Part shown: positions 36,224 through 44,421 of the stretch, piece by piece
Layout: every line of letters begins with the position of its first letter
Position numbering within the stretch: the stretch's first letter is position 1
Source: Thalassospira sp.
Lineage (GTDB): Bacteria > Pseudomonadota > Alphaproteobacteria > Rhodospirillales > Thalassospiraceae
Reading direction: 5' to 3'
Assembly (NCBI RefSeq): GCF_030690045.1
Contig: NZ_JAUYHK010000018.1
Location: 1 to 64,000, forward strand
Length of the DNA: 64,000 bases
The notes under the pieces: model-generated
The model's database searches: none
What the model was told of the DNA's origin: nothing
What the model saw: the letters and a program-made list of their open reading frames with translations, nothing else
Made by a program: the position numbers and the translations under genes

Positions 36224-37504
36224 ATGCCCGATCAAAACCGAACCCCTTCTGCTTCGCGTCAATGGCTGGCGCGGCTGGCCCCTGTTTTCGCCCCGGTTCT
36301 GGGCGGCGTGATACGCCATCCTTCGATGCTGGAACGGATGTTGACCGGGGTGTTGTCGCATTTGAAACATGGCCGTTTGACGCTGGTTCTGCCCGACGGG
36401 CGCAGTTTGAATTTTGATGGTGTCGATCATCTGGATCTGCATGCGGTTTTGCATGTGCGCGACTGGCGGGCAATCCGCAAAATGATCACCGGCGGCGATG
36501 TCGGTTTTGCCGAATCCTATATTGACGGCGAATGGAAAAGCCCCGATCTGACCGCCTTGATGCGGGTGGCGGCATTGAACGAGGCGATTGTGCGGGCGCG
36601 ATTTGCCGGGGGGGTGTTATCGCGCCTGATCGGGCGGATCAAACATCTGCGCAATGCCAATTCTCTGGACGGTTCCAAACGCAATATTGCCTATCATTAT
36701 GACCTTGGAAACAGCTTTTACGACAAATGGCTGGACCCCGGCATGACCTATTCATCGGCCCTGTATTCGGGTGCCGGGCAAAGTCTTGAGGCTGCGCAGG
36801 ACACCAAATACAGCCGGATTTGCGAATTGGCGGATTTAAGACCGGGCGACCGAATTCTGGAAGTCGGTTGTGGCTGGGGTGGCTTTGCCGAACGGGCCGC
36901 CGGACAATATGGCGGCATTGTGGAATGCCTGACCCTGTCGCGTGAACAGCATGCCTATGCGCAAAACAGGATGCTGACCAAAGGTCTGGCTGATCGCACC
37001 CATATTGCACTGCGCGATTACCGCGAACAGGATGGCCAGTTTGACAAGCTGGTTTCGATTGAAATGTTCGAGGCGGTCGGCGAGGAACACTGGCCGACCT
37101 ATTTCGCCATGATCCGGGATCGCCTGAAACCCGGTGGCAAGGCGGTGTTGCAGATTATCACCATCGATAATGACCGGTTTGAAAGTTATCGTAGCGGGGC
37201 CGATTTTATTCAGCGTTATATCTTTCCGGGCGGTATGTTGCCGTCGCCTGATGCCTTGGCGCGGGCCATTGCCAAGGCCGGGCTGGAACTGACCCACAGC
37301 GAATATTTCGGTCCGTCCTATGCCACCACCCTGCAAGAATGGCAGCGCCGGTTTCAGCATGGCTGGGATGATATCGCCCGGCAGGGGTTTGACCTGCGTT
37401 TCAAACGGATGTGGGAATATTATCTGTCCTATTGCGAAACCGGCTTTATCGAAGGATCGATCAATGTCGGATTTTTTGTGATCGAACATCCCGAAAACAG
37501 TTAG
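36224..37504 (+). CDS. CFA-synthase family SAM methyltransferase (UfaM-like residues)
   Basis: A 426-residue methyltransferase acting on unsaturated phospholipid chains. SAM-binding motif ILEVGCGWGGFAERAAG at 211-227; HYDLGNSFYDKWLDPGMTYSSALY at 158-181. Against E. coli Cfa, Glu239 is kept (E283 in MFEAVG), as are Ile268 and Tyr317, but Cys139 is Ser178 and His266 is Gln310 (VLQII). Those two help bind the bicarbonate used in ring closure, so it may add a methyl branch instead of a cyclopropane. ATG 36224 has AGAGG upstream. Annotation pipelines will probably call it cyclopropane-fatty-acyl-phospholipid synthase. Confidence 0.9.
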   Translation: MPDQNRTPSASRQWLARLAPVFAPVLGGVIRHPSMLERMLTGVLSHLKHGRLTLVLPDGRSLNFDGVDHLDLHAVLHVRDWRAIRKMITGGDVGFAESYIDGEWKSPDLTALMRVAALNEAIVRARFAGGVLSRLIGRIKHLRNANSLDGSKRNIAYHYDLGNSFYDKWLDPGMTYSSALYSGAGQSLEAAQDTKYSRICELADLRPGDRILEVGCGWGGFAERAAGQYGGIVECLTLSREQHAYAQNRMLTKGLADRTHIALRDYREQDGQFDKLVSIEMFEAVGEEHWPTYFAMIRDRLKPGGKAVLQIITIDNDRFESYRSGADFIQRYIFPGGMLPSPDALARAIAKAGLELTHSEYFGPSYATTLQEWQRRFQHGWDDIARQGFDLRFKRMWEYYLSYCETGFIEGSINVGFFVIEHPENS

Positions 37505-37515
37505 GGCGCGGACCC

Positions 37516-38841
37516 ATGCGGCCTGACTCCCTTTCTGTATTGTTTTATGCCCTGCCTGCGGTGGCGGCGGCCATTCCGACCATTCCGGCCTATGTTTTGT
37601 TGCCCGGTTTTTATGGCGATACGCTGGGTGTTGGTTTGGCGGTGACCGGGGCGGTGTTGCTGGCCGTACGTCTGATTGATGTGGTGACCGATCCCCTGAT
37701 TGGCTGGATATCGGACCGGTCCGGGCGGCGCAAGATCTGGGTGGTTTTGGGGGCGATTATCGCCGGGGTCGGGCTTTGGCATTTGTTTTCCCCGCCCGAT
37801 GATCCGGACGGGCTTTATCTGTTTGTCTGGGCCAGTGTTTTGTTTTTGGGTTGGACCCTGTTTCAAATTCCCTATCTGGCATGGGGGGCGGAATTATCCG
37901 GGGATTACCGGCAACGATCCGCCATTACCGCCTGGCGCGAAGGATGCGGCCTGATCGGCATTTTGATGGCCGGGGCCATTCCGGTGATGATGATGATCGA
38001 TGATCGCGGTGCTGAAATCCGCATGATCGGACTGGTGACCGTGATTGCCGGGGCGATCACCATTGGTCTTTTGGCGTGGAAGGTGCCCGATCCGCATCAT
38101 TTAAAGCATTTGTCGGGGATATCCCCCGCCCGGTTGCCCGATTTTCGCAGTCTGATGCGCAACCGTCTGTTTGTGCGCCTGTTATCGGCGTGGTGGGTCA
38201 ATGGGCTTGCCAACGGGTTGCCTGCGGTGTGTTTTCCGCTGTTTGTGCGGTATTACCTGCAACTTGATTCTGCGGCTGAAAACATTCTGATCCTGCTGTA
38301 TTTCGCGGTTGCCATTCTGGCGATTCCGGTCTGGGTGGTGATGGCGGGCCGGTTTGGCAAACACCGGGTCTGGTGTGGGGCGATGATCATGGCGATTGCG
38401 GCCTTTGTCTTTGTGCCGTTGTTGGGGCCGGGCGATATGGCGGCCTTTGCGGTGATTTGTGTTGTGACCGGTGCAGCGCTTGGCGCTGATCTGGCCCTGC
38501 CACCGGCCATTCAGGCCGATGTCGATGACTGGGACCGGTATCGGTTTGGCGGGGATCGCACCGCCCTTTTATTTGCATTGTGGAACATGGCGAACAAGCT
38601 GGCGATGGGGCTTGCGGTGGGTATTGCCTTTCCGGTTTTGGGGGCATTGGGCCTGACCACGGATATCACCCCGACATCGACCGCCCTGATTGTACTGATT
38701 TTGATCTATGCGGTGATTCCCGTCGTACTGAAGACAATGGTGATTGTGATGATGTGGCGGTTTCCGATTGACGCCAGTCATCAGAATGCGATCCGTCGGC
38801 GTCTGTCGCGCCGCACAGTCACCTTACAGGGAGCAAGCTGA
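37516..38841 (+). CDS. GPH-family MFS transporter
   Basis: A 441-residue carrier with twelve spans of the glycoside-pentoside-hexuronide:cation group: DVVTDPLIGWISDRSGRRKIWVV after span 2 and LPYLAWGAELSGDY-like residues (IPYLAWGAELSGDYRQRS). In this gene setting it is more likely to move or flip a lipid-related compound than a sugar, but that is inference. It begins 11 bases after the methyltransferase gene and overlaps the next start (TGATG). Confidence 0.88.
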   Translation: MRPDSLSVLFYALPAVAAAIPTIPAYVLLPGFYGDTLGVGLAVTGAVLLAVRLIDVVTDPLIGWISDRSGRRKIWVVLGAIIAGVGLWHLFSPPDDPDGLYLFVWASVLFLGWTLFQIPYLAWGAELSGDYRQRSAITAWREGCGLIGILMAGAIPVMMMIDDRGAEIRMIGLVTVIAGAITIGLLAWKVPDPHHLKHLSGISPARLPDFRSLMRNRLFVRLLSAWWVNGLANGLPAVCFPLFVRYYLQLDSAAENILILLYFAVAILAIPVWVVMAGRFGKHRVWCGAMIMAIAAFVFVPLLGPGDMAAFAVICVVTGAALGADLALPPAIQADVDDWDRYRFGGDRTALLFALWNMANKLAMGLAVGIAFPVLGALGLTTDITPTSTALIVLILIYAVIPVVLKTMVIVMMWRFPIDASHQNAIRRRLSRRTVTLQGAS

Positions 38842-39389
38842 TGCTGCGGCATGGACTGGCCTTTTTTTTAATCTTCTTTGTCGCCGGATGTGGGTCAATG
38901 AAACCGCAGGACTTTGCCCAAAAACATCCGAAACTGGATGTTTTTGACTATTTCGCCGGGGAAACCCGCGCATGGGGGATTTTCGAGGATCGTTTTGGCA
39001 CATTGCGGCGGCAATTCACCGTCGATATTACCGGAACGATCGAGGACGGGGTTTTGACGCTGGAAGAGGATTTTGTCTATGACGATGGCGAGGAAGAGCG
39101 CCGGGTCTGGAAAATTCGCAAAACCGGTGATCACTGGTACGAAGGCGAGGCCGGGGATGTGGTGGGCATTGCCCGCGGCGAGCAATATGGCAATGCCCTG
39201 AACTGGACCTATGACATGGATTTGAAGGTGGGCGATGGCACCTGGCGGGTGTCGTTTGATGACTGGATGTTTTTGCAGGCCGACGGGGTAATGGTCAACC
39301 GCGCCCGGGTGCGCAAATGGGGGGTCGAAATTGGCGAGGTCACGCTGTTTTTTGCAAAGACCCCAACCGTCGCGCAAGCCGCCGAATGA
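38841..39389 (+). CDS. DUF3833 family lipoprotein
   Basis: A 182-residue lipoprotein with a short hydrophobic signal and lipobox VAGC, lipidated Cys17. The rest fits DUF3833 (FDYFAGETRAWGIFEDRFG, then DDGEEERRVWKI and MFLQADGVMVNRA), a lipocalin-like envelope protein. Last gene of the RpoE-type operon. Its last 50 bases overlap the convergent NTF2-like gene. Confidence 0.88.
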   Translation: MLRHGLAFFLIFFVAGCGSMKPQDFAQKHPKLDVFDYFAGETRAWGIFEDRFGTLRRQFTVDITGTIEDGVLTLEEDFVYDDGEEERRVWKIRKTGDHWYEGEAGDVVGIARGEQYGNALNWTYDMDLKVGDGTWRVSFDDWMFLQADGVMVNRARVRKWGVEIGEVTLFFAKTPTVAQAAE

Positions 39390-39798
39390 ACCAGCCCAGA
39401 ACAGGTATTCTGGCATAAAAAACCTGTGACGCATCCCAGTGATCGGTATGGGAGGCGACCTTGCTGCCATCTTCATTGAAACCGATTTCCGACATGCCGG
39501 TAAACTGCCAGTCGCCCAGAACCGGGATGCGGGCCGAAAATTGCCAGCGCAAAAAGGCCAGTTCCCGGTCAAGGGCAATATGGGTGACGATAAACCGGGG
39601 ATTTTCCGCCTCGACAAACATTTTTCCCAGATAGGCGCAAAGATCATCCTGCCCGGTGATTTGGGTGAAAGGATCGGCAAAACGGATATCCGATGTTGTC
39701 ACATCGCGCAAATTCGCCACCGTTTCCGGGCGCAAATGGGTGAAGCAGGCGGCGTATTTTTCGGCGGTCTGCCGGTGTGTTTCGGGATTTGTCGTCAT
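39340..39798 (-). CDS. NTF2/SnoaL-like domain protein
   Basis: A 152-residue NTF2-fold protein (FADPFTQITGQDDLCAYLGKMF, then LRWQFSARIPVLGDWQFTGMSEIGF). Such proteins are isomerase-like or ligand-binding and occur in the same RpoE-linked lipid gene set elsewhere. ATG 39798 overlaps the SDR stop (ATGA). The ORF continues upstream only by overlapping the SDR gene. Last gene of the DUF6134-SDR-NTF2 operon; its end overlaps the DUF3833 gene on the other strand. Confidence 0.85.
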   Translation of the reverse strand: MTTNPETHRQTAEKYAACFTHLRPETVANLRDVTTSDIRFADPFTQITGQDDLCAYLGKMFVEAENPRFIVTHIALDRELAFLRWQFSARIPVLGDWQFTGMSEIGFNEDGSKVASHTDHWDASQVFYARIPVLGWFIRRLARRLGSLQKTA

Positions 39799-40556
39799 TC
39801 GCCCATTACCTTGCGCATCAGTTTGAAATACCATTTATAGGGCAATATCCGCGCGAATTTAAGCTGCCGGACAAAGGGCGGGGGAAAGGCGATTTCAAAC
39901 CGGTCATCGCGCATAAGGCCAGCGTGGATATCATCCGCCGCCTGTTGCGGGGTTTGCAGATGCGGCATGTCAAAATCATTTTTGGCGGTCAGGCGGGTTT
40001 TGACAAATCCCGGATTGATCACGCGGACCAAAACACCACTACCTGCCAGTTCACCATGCAGGGTTTCACATAAATTGATCAGGGCGGCCTTGGTCGGGCC
40101 ATAGGCGGCGGCCTTTGGCAGGCCGCGATACCCCGCGACCGAGGCCACCACGGCAATTTCCCCTGAACCCCGTTCTCGCATGCGCGCCAGCAACGGTTCT
40201 AGGCAATTGACCACCCCCAGATAATTGATCTCGATATGCTGGCGGATGGTTTGGGCCGAAAATTCGGCCACGGGCATCGGGCTGTAAATTCCTGCGGCCA
40301 GAATAACCAGATCGGGCAGGCCGTGATCGGTTTCGATTTTTGCAATCGCCGTTGCAATTGCCGTTTGGTCGGTCACATCCAGCGGCAATGCGTGGATTTT
40401 GGGGCTTTCGGCGGCAAGATCGTTCAGGGCATCGGCATTGCGGGCCGAGGTAATCAGGATGGCATCGGGGTTTTGCCGCACAAATTTTTGCACCAGTGCC
40501 GCGCCAATTCCGGCCGATGCGCCGATGATCCAGATGGTGTTCCAGTGTTTGGTCAT
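39795..40556 (-). CDS. SDR family oxidoreductase
   Basis: A 253-residue short-chain dehydrogenase. The NAD(P) loop is IIGASAGIGAALVQKF near residues 10-25, and the active site is YGPTKAAL (YxxxK). ILAAGIY matches the NNAG-like stretch. Substrate unknown. It overlaps the DUF6134 gene upstream and the NTF2 gene downstream by four bases each, so the three are one coupled operon. Confidence 0.92.
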   Translation of the reverse strand: MTKHWNTIWIIGASAGIGAALVQKFVRQNPDAILITSARNADALNDLAAESPKIHALPLDVTDQTAIATAIAKIETDHGLPDLVILAAGIYSPMPVAEFSAQTIRQHIEINYLGVVNCLEPLLARMRERGSGEIAVVASVAGYRGLPKAAAYGPTKAALINLCETLHGELAGSGVLVRVINPGFVKTRLTAKNDFDMPHLQTPQQAADDIHAGLMRDDRFEIAFPPPFVRQLKFARILPYKWYFKLMRKVMGE

Positions 40557-41299
40557 TGCGGATCCTTGGTCGGGGTGCAGGTCAGGCAGCGATAGGTGAT
40601 TTCCGATCCGTCCCGCGCCACAAAGCGCAATCCGGCCCAGCGCCCGGCATCATCATACCACGCATTGGTTTCCAGTTGCCCGCGATAGGCATAATGGGCG
40701 GCGGACAGGGGGCCGTCCGGGGTGGGTAACGGGTCGGTGCCGATACGGGTGATGGTGACATCATTGGCCCGACCGGTGATGGTATTCAGAACCTGCGTGC
40801 TGTCCAGAACCCCGCAATGCCAGTGATCGGTCGGGAAAATATCGCCCGGCAGGGTTTCTGTTCCATCGGTATTTTCAACAATCAGCTTGCCCGCCTTGCG
40901 CCGCGCATTCAGGCTGGTTTGATCGCCATCATCATCGACCGTGACCGCAAGGGACGCCATGTCATCCCCCTGCCAGATGCTTTCGGACCGATAACGGAAT
41001 TGATAGACATTCAGGCCCAGAAACGAAATATCGATCCGGCTTTCGGCGACCACCTGTACCCCGTCCCGGCCTTGATTGAAGGTGACAACATGTTGCCCCA
41101 CCGGCAAATCGCCCCGGCGGATTTCAAATCGCAACTGATCACCATAACGCGCAATCGGGTCAAAGCCGGAACAGGATTTTTGGGCGATGTCGGGGGTGAG
41201 GGCGGCGATTTCGCGGTCTGCGGCCATGGCCGGGGGGATAAGACCGCCAATCACGGCAATGGCGGGGACCCAAAAGCCCGGCAGGCGCAGTACGGTCAT
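40553..41299 (-). CDS. DUF6134 family secreted protein
   Basis: A 248-residue exported protein. The signal peptide ends near PPAMAADREI (cleavage after AMA). The mature part is all beta-like (YGDQLRFEIRRGDLPVGQHVVTF) and closes with CLTC. ATG 41299 has AGGAA eight bases upstream. It is the first gene of an operon behind a clear RpoE-type promoter at 41334-41363. Function unknown. Confidence 0.82.
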   Translation of the reverse strand: MTVLRLPGFWVPAIAVIGGLIPPAMAADREIAALTPDIAQKSCSGFDPIARYGDQLRFEIRRGDLPVGQHVVTFNQGRDGVQVVAESRIDISFLGLNVYQFRYRSESIWQGDDMASLAVTVDDDGDQTSLNARRKAGKLIVENTDGTETLPGDIFPTDHWHCGVLDSTQVLNTITGRANDVTITRIGTDPLPTPDGPLSAAHYAYRGQLETNAWYDDAGRWAGLRFVARDGSEITYRCLTCTPTKDPQ

Positions 41300-41333
41300 G
41301 GGAAAAGTTCCTGATATGGTAAAATCCTTTATT

Positions 41334-41363
41334 TCCTTACGCAAATCGCGGAGCGGTGGATCA
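41334..41363 (-). promoter_or_regulatory. RpoE-type promoter of the DUF6134-SDR-NTF2 operon
   Basis: On the minus strand TGATCC (41363-41358), 18 bases, TAAGGA (41339-41334). The -35 and spacing are identical to the rpoE promoter. Confidence 0.72.
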
Positions 41364-41475
41364 ATCGCCCCAAAGATGGCCCTAAAAGTCTGGTCCGGGT
41401 CGCCGAAGACGGTTATAGCTTCGCCCTGTGGCGTGTTGCCGCACCATTTTGCATTTCATCAGGTACCGATCTGAT

Positions 41476-42249
41476 ATGAACCATCCCATTGCCGACGACC
41501 TGATTGCTGCGGTGCTGCATCGGGATTCCAACATCATCGTGTTGAACAAGCCGCCGGGGCTGGCATCGCATGGCGGACCGAAAACCTATCAGCATGTCGA
41601 TGCCTATCTGCCGCAACTGACATTCGGGATTTTGTCCGTTCCGGTTCTGGCGCACCGGCTGGATCGCGATACGGCCGGGTGTTTGATGCTGTGCCGTCAT
41701 GCCAAGGCATCGAAACGCATCACGCGGCTGTTTACCGAAAAGAAAATCGACAAGAAATACTGGGCGGTGGTGCGCGGTGTGATGCCCGATGATCATGGCA
41801 TGATCGATGCGCCGATCCACAAACATAATGATGAAAGCGGCTGGCGCATGGAAGTCCATGACGACGGACAGCCTTCGATCACCGAATACCGGGTTTTGGG
41901 CCGTACCGATGATCTGACCTGGATCGAATTGATCCCGCATACCGGGCGCACCCATCAATTGCGGGTGCATCTGGATCATATCGGTTTTCCCATTCTGGGT
42001 GATCCGTTTTACGGCACGGGCAAACCGCCGGTATTTGGCGGGATGCCGACGCTGCATTTGCTGGCCCGGCAACTGGTGGTGCCGTTTCATGCCGACCGCG
42101 ACCCGGTGGTGGTCAATGCGCCGCCGCCCGAACTGATGCGCGATGCGCTGGTGGCGTGTGGCTATGCGGATGGTATTTTTGCCGTCCCGGCCCTGTCAGT
42201 GGATGCTGAGAACAGCGGCGATGACAGCGATGCTGAAGGCGGAGAGTAA
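41476..42249 (+). CDS. RluA-family pseudouridine synthase
   Basis: A 257-residue enzyme with the RluA catalytic motif AHRLDRDTAGCLMLCR and PHTGRTHQLRVHLDHIGFPILGDPFYG. It lacks an S4 domain, so it is of the RluA/TruC type; the target may be 23S rRNA or tRNA. The last 25 residues are acidic (DAENSGDDSDAEGGE). ATG 41476 is preferred over the non-family start at 41428. The last 54 bases overlap the AEC gene on the other strand. Confidence 0.9.
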   Translation: MNHPIADDLIAAVLHRDSNIIVLNKPPGLASHGGPKTYQHVDAYLPQLTFGILSVPVLAHRLDRDTAGCLMLCRHAKASKRITRLFTEKKIDKKYWAVVRGVMPDDHGMIDAPIHKHNDESGWRMEVHDDGQPSITEYRVLGRTDDLTWIELIPHTGRTHQLRVHLDHIGFPILGDPFYGTGKPPVFGGMPTLHLLARQLVVPFHADRDPVVVNAPPPELMRDALVACGYADGIFAVPALSVDAENSGDDSDAEGGE

Positions 42250-43122
42250 GGTTTCCAGCGTGATGATCGAGGCCATGGCATCGGGGTCGCCATTGAGCTG
42301 GCGGGCCAGAATATAGGCATTGCCTGCGCAGGGCATCCCGGCATAGAGCACCCCCATCGCCAGAACCATGCCCGATATCCCGGCAAATTGCAGGGCAACA
42401 AGGGTGATGGCGGGCAGGATTGCCAGTTTCAGGGTGGTGGACAGGGCAATCGCCCCCATCGCCTGACGGTCCATCACAAACCGCAAACCGGCCCCGACCG
42501 ACAACAGGCTGAGCGGTAGGGCGGCGGTTTTAAACAGGGCGGCGGTATTTTCCACCGGTACGGGCACATGAATATTGGTGATGTTTAAAATCGCGCCGGC
42601 CCCGGCGGCGAGAATGATCGGATTTTTGGCAAGGCCGATCAAAACCCGGCGGATATTGCGTTGCCCGCCGCTGAGCGCATTGAGAACCACCACACCCAGC
42701 ATATTGGTGGCAATCACCATCACCGCGATAAATACGATGGCAAGGGCGAGGCCTTCGCTGCCATAAAGGGCATCGGCCACCGCCAGCAGAACGTAGCTGT
42801 TATAGCGCACCGCCCCCTGAAAGATCGAGGTGAATAGCGGCGTATTGCGCGTGATCCACGGGCGCAGGATCAACAGAACAGCCGATAAAAACAGGGTCGC
42901 GCCCAGCGTCACCGCCACGGCCCGCCCGGCATTGCCGGTGCTGAAATCCGCCCGGTAAATTTCCACCATCAACAGGGCCGGCAACAGCAAATAATAGGTC
43001 AGCCGGTCGATCCCGGCCCAGATATCGTTGCCGGTAATCAAAAACCGTTTGAGGGCAGCCCCGACCAGAATGGCGGCAAAAATCGGAAAGATCGCAGCGA
43101 TCAGTTCATAGGCAAGCGACAT
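42196..43122 (-). CDS. AEC family transporter (auxin efflux carrier type)
   Basis: A 308-residue membrane protein with about ten hydrophobic spans and the layout of AEC carriers: a first span at IFPIFAAILVGAALKRF and NAYILARQLNGDPDAMASIITLETLLS near the end. Bacterial members move malonate, malate or similar acids. ATG 43122 is chosen; a GTG at 43146 would overlap the mgsA stop by four bases and cannot be ruled out. It probably shares a transcript with mgsA. Confidence 0.88.
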   Translation of the reverse strand: MSLAYELIAAIFPIFAAILVGAALKRFLITGNDIWAGIDRLTYYLLLPALLMVEIYRADFSTGNAGRAVAVTLGATLFLSAVLLILRPWITRNTPLFTSIFQGAVRYNSYVLLAVADALYGSEGLALAIVFIAVMVIATNMLGVVVLNALSGGQRNIRRVLIGLAKNPIILAAGAGAILNITNIHVPVPVENTAALFKTAALPLSLLSVGAGLRFVMDRQAMGAIALSTTLKLAILPAITLVALQFAGISGMVLAMGVLYAGMPCAGNAYILARQLNGDPDAMASIITLETLLSAFSIAVIAAVLSIH

Positions 43123-43142
43123 GGGGGCTATGTCCGTTGGTG

Positions 43143-43589
43143 TCACACCTTGCGCGTGGCATAATCGGCAAAGATTTTTTCCGGGGAATGGTCGCGATAT
43201 TGTTCGCAGATCGCCGCGAAATCTGGGTTGCTGATCAGCAGGTCGGCGGTGCTGCGGTTGCAGGCAATCGGAACTTCGTACATGTTTGCCAGCCGGATCA
43301 GGGCGCGGACATCGACGTCGTGGGGCTGGGGCGTCATCGGGTCGGTAAAGAAAAACATCGCCTGCAACTGCCGGTGCGCGATCATGGATCCCAATTGCTG
43401 ATCACCGCCAAAAGGGCCGCTTTTGAGCGCCACGATATCAAGTTTGGGAAAGCGTTCCTGCAAGACCCGGCCTGTGGTGCCGGTGGCAAAGATTTTATAA
43501 AGGGCAAACTGATCCTGATGGGTGGCCAGCCAATCGGCCATTTCGCGTTTGCGGCGGTCATGGGCGACAAGTCCGATCGAAAGCGTCAT
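43143..43589 (-). CDS. mgsA: methylglyoxal synthase
   Basis: A 148-residue enzyme that turns dihydroxyacetone phosphate into methylglyoxal and phosphate, a bypass of lower glycolysis. The active-site stretch ALKSGPFGGDQQLGSMIA, with the catalytic Asp, and FFTDPMTPQPHDVDVRALIRL are fully conserved. Length is normal. It precedes an AEC transporter on the same strand. Confidence 0.97.
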   Translation of the reverse strand: MTLSIGLVAHDRRKREMADWLATHQDQFALYKIFATGTTGRVLQERFPKLDIVALKSGPFGGDQQLGSMIAHRQLQAMFFFTDPMTPQPHDVDVRALIRLANMYEVPIACNRSTADLLISNPDFAAICEQYRDHSPEKIFADYATRKV

Positions 43590-43734
43590 GGGGGGCTCCT
43601 GCGTCAGGAAGGTCAGTCATTAAGGGGACTGTACCATATCTGGCGATGCGATGACACAAGGTGTTGAGATAAAGGGAAAATTTGTGGATTTGCCGTAAGG
43701 GGAAAAGTTTTTTCGGATTTTGTGAAAAAAGTTC

Positions 43735-43763
43735 TTGATTTGTTCTTTTCCGTGGGATATAAA
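43735..43763 (+). promoter_or_regulatory. sigma-70-type promoter of a candidate small RNA
   Basis: TTGATT (43735-43740), a 17-base spacer, TATAAA (43758-43763). It is the best vegetative promoter visible in this gap and points to a terminator only about 35-65 bases downstream. Confidence 0.65.
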
Positions 43764-43769
43764 GAAAAA

Positions 43770-43828
43770 ATCAACGGGGCAACTGCGCCCGGACCGAAAC
43801 CCGCAAGGAGTGATCCTTGCGGGTTTTT
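43770..43828 (+). ncRNA. candidate small RNA, about 60 nt
   Basis: RNA from the promoter just upstream would begin near 43770 and end at a strong intrinsic terminator: AACCCGCAAGGA (43798-43809) pairs with TCCTTGCGGGTT and runs into TTTTT (43814-43828). A first small hairpin, GGGCAACTGCGCCC, lies before it. No ribosome site or convincing ORF fits inside. It does not match 6S, SRP or tmRNA as far as I can tell. Confidence 0.5.
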
Positions 43829-44360
43829 GCGTTCGGGCCATGAGGCCGACAGGCAAAAGCAGGAAAGCGGGAGCGGCAGGATGGTGTGTTTCAAGAAAAG
43901 GCGAAGACCGGTGACGGCAGGGGTCGGGATGGGGATAACGGATAAGAATCCGGGCGGGGGAACTGCGCCTGTACGCCCGAAATGCGCCCAAAAACCGCGA
44001 TGCCCGGCACCCAAGGCAAGAGGCAGCCCGAAGACCGCCCCGGCGAATTGCGGGGGACCATTGTCAAAGCCGGATCAGGCCCGGTGACATGCGCCATGAT
44101 CAGGCCGGGCGGAGTCTGTCCGGTGCGGAAGTCCGCCCGGACTCCGTCCGGATCGGTTTGGCCGATGCCGGAACCGTGACCTGTGGTGGCTGGTGCGGTG
44201 TTGCGGTCGGCGTGTTGCGGGATTGTACCCGGATTGCACCGGGTTGCTGTTGGGACGGGGAATCCGTTTGCGGCAGGTCCGTCATGAGGGCCGCCCTGTC
44301 GGGGTCGCCGGTCTGTGTGATCGTTCCGGATTCCGACGGGATTATCCCTGTGATCATCGG
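43829..44360. other. gene-free GC-rich stretch
   Basis: No recognisable protein in any frame. Open frames exist on both strands, but they are rich in Arg, Pro and Gly and resemble nothing. One strong hairpin lies at 44110-44146: CGGAG/CTCCG arms enclose TCCGGTGCGGA and TCCGCCCGGA around an AG loop. No T tract follows it. Confidence 0.5.
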
Positions 44361-44396
44361 GCAAAACAAAACGGCCGCCCGCAAGGGCGACCGTTT
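44361..44396 (-). terminator. intrinsic terminator of the TCA operon (after lpd)
   Basis: On the minus strand AAACGGTCGCCC pairs with GGGCGGCCGTTT (one G-T pair) around TTGC, followed by TGTTTTG. It begins 25 bases past the lpd stop. Confidence 0.8.
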
Positions 44397-44421
44397 GTGA
44401 AAATCCGCAAGCGGGACAATC

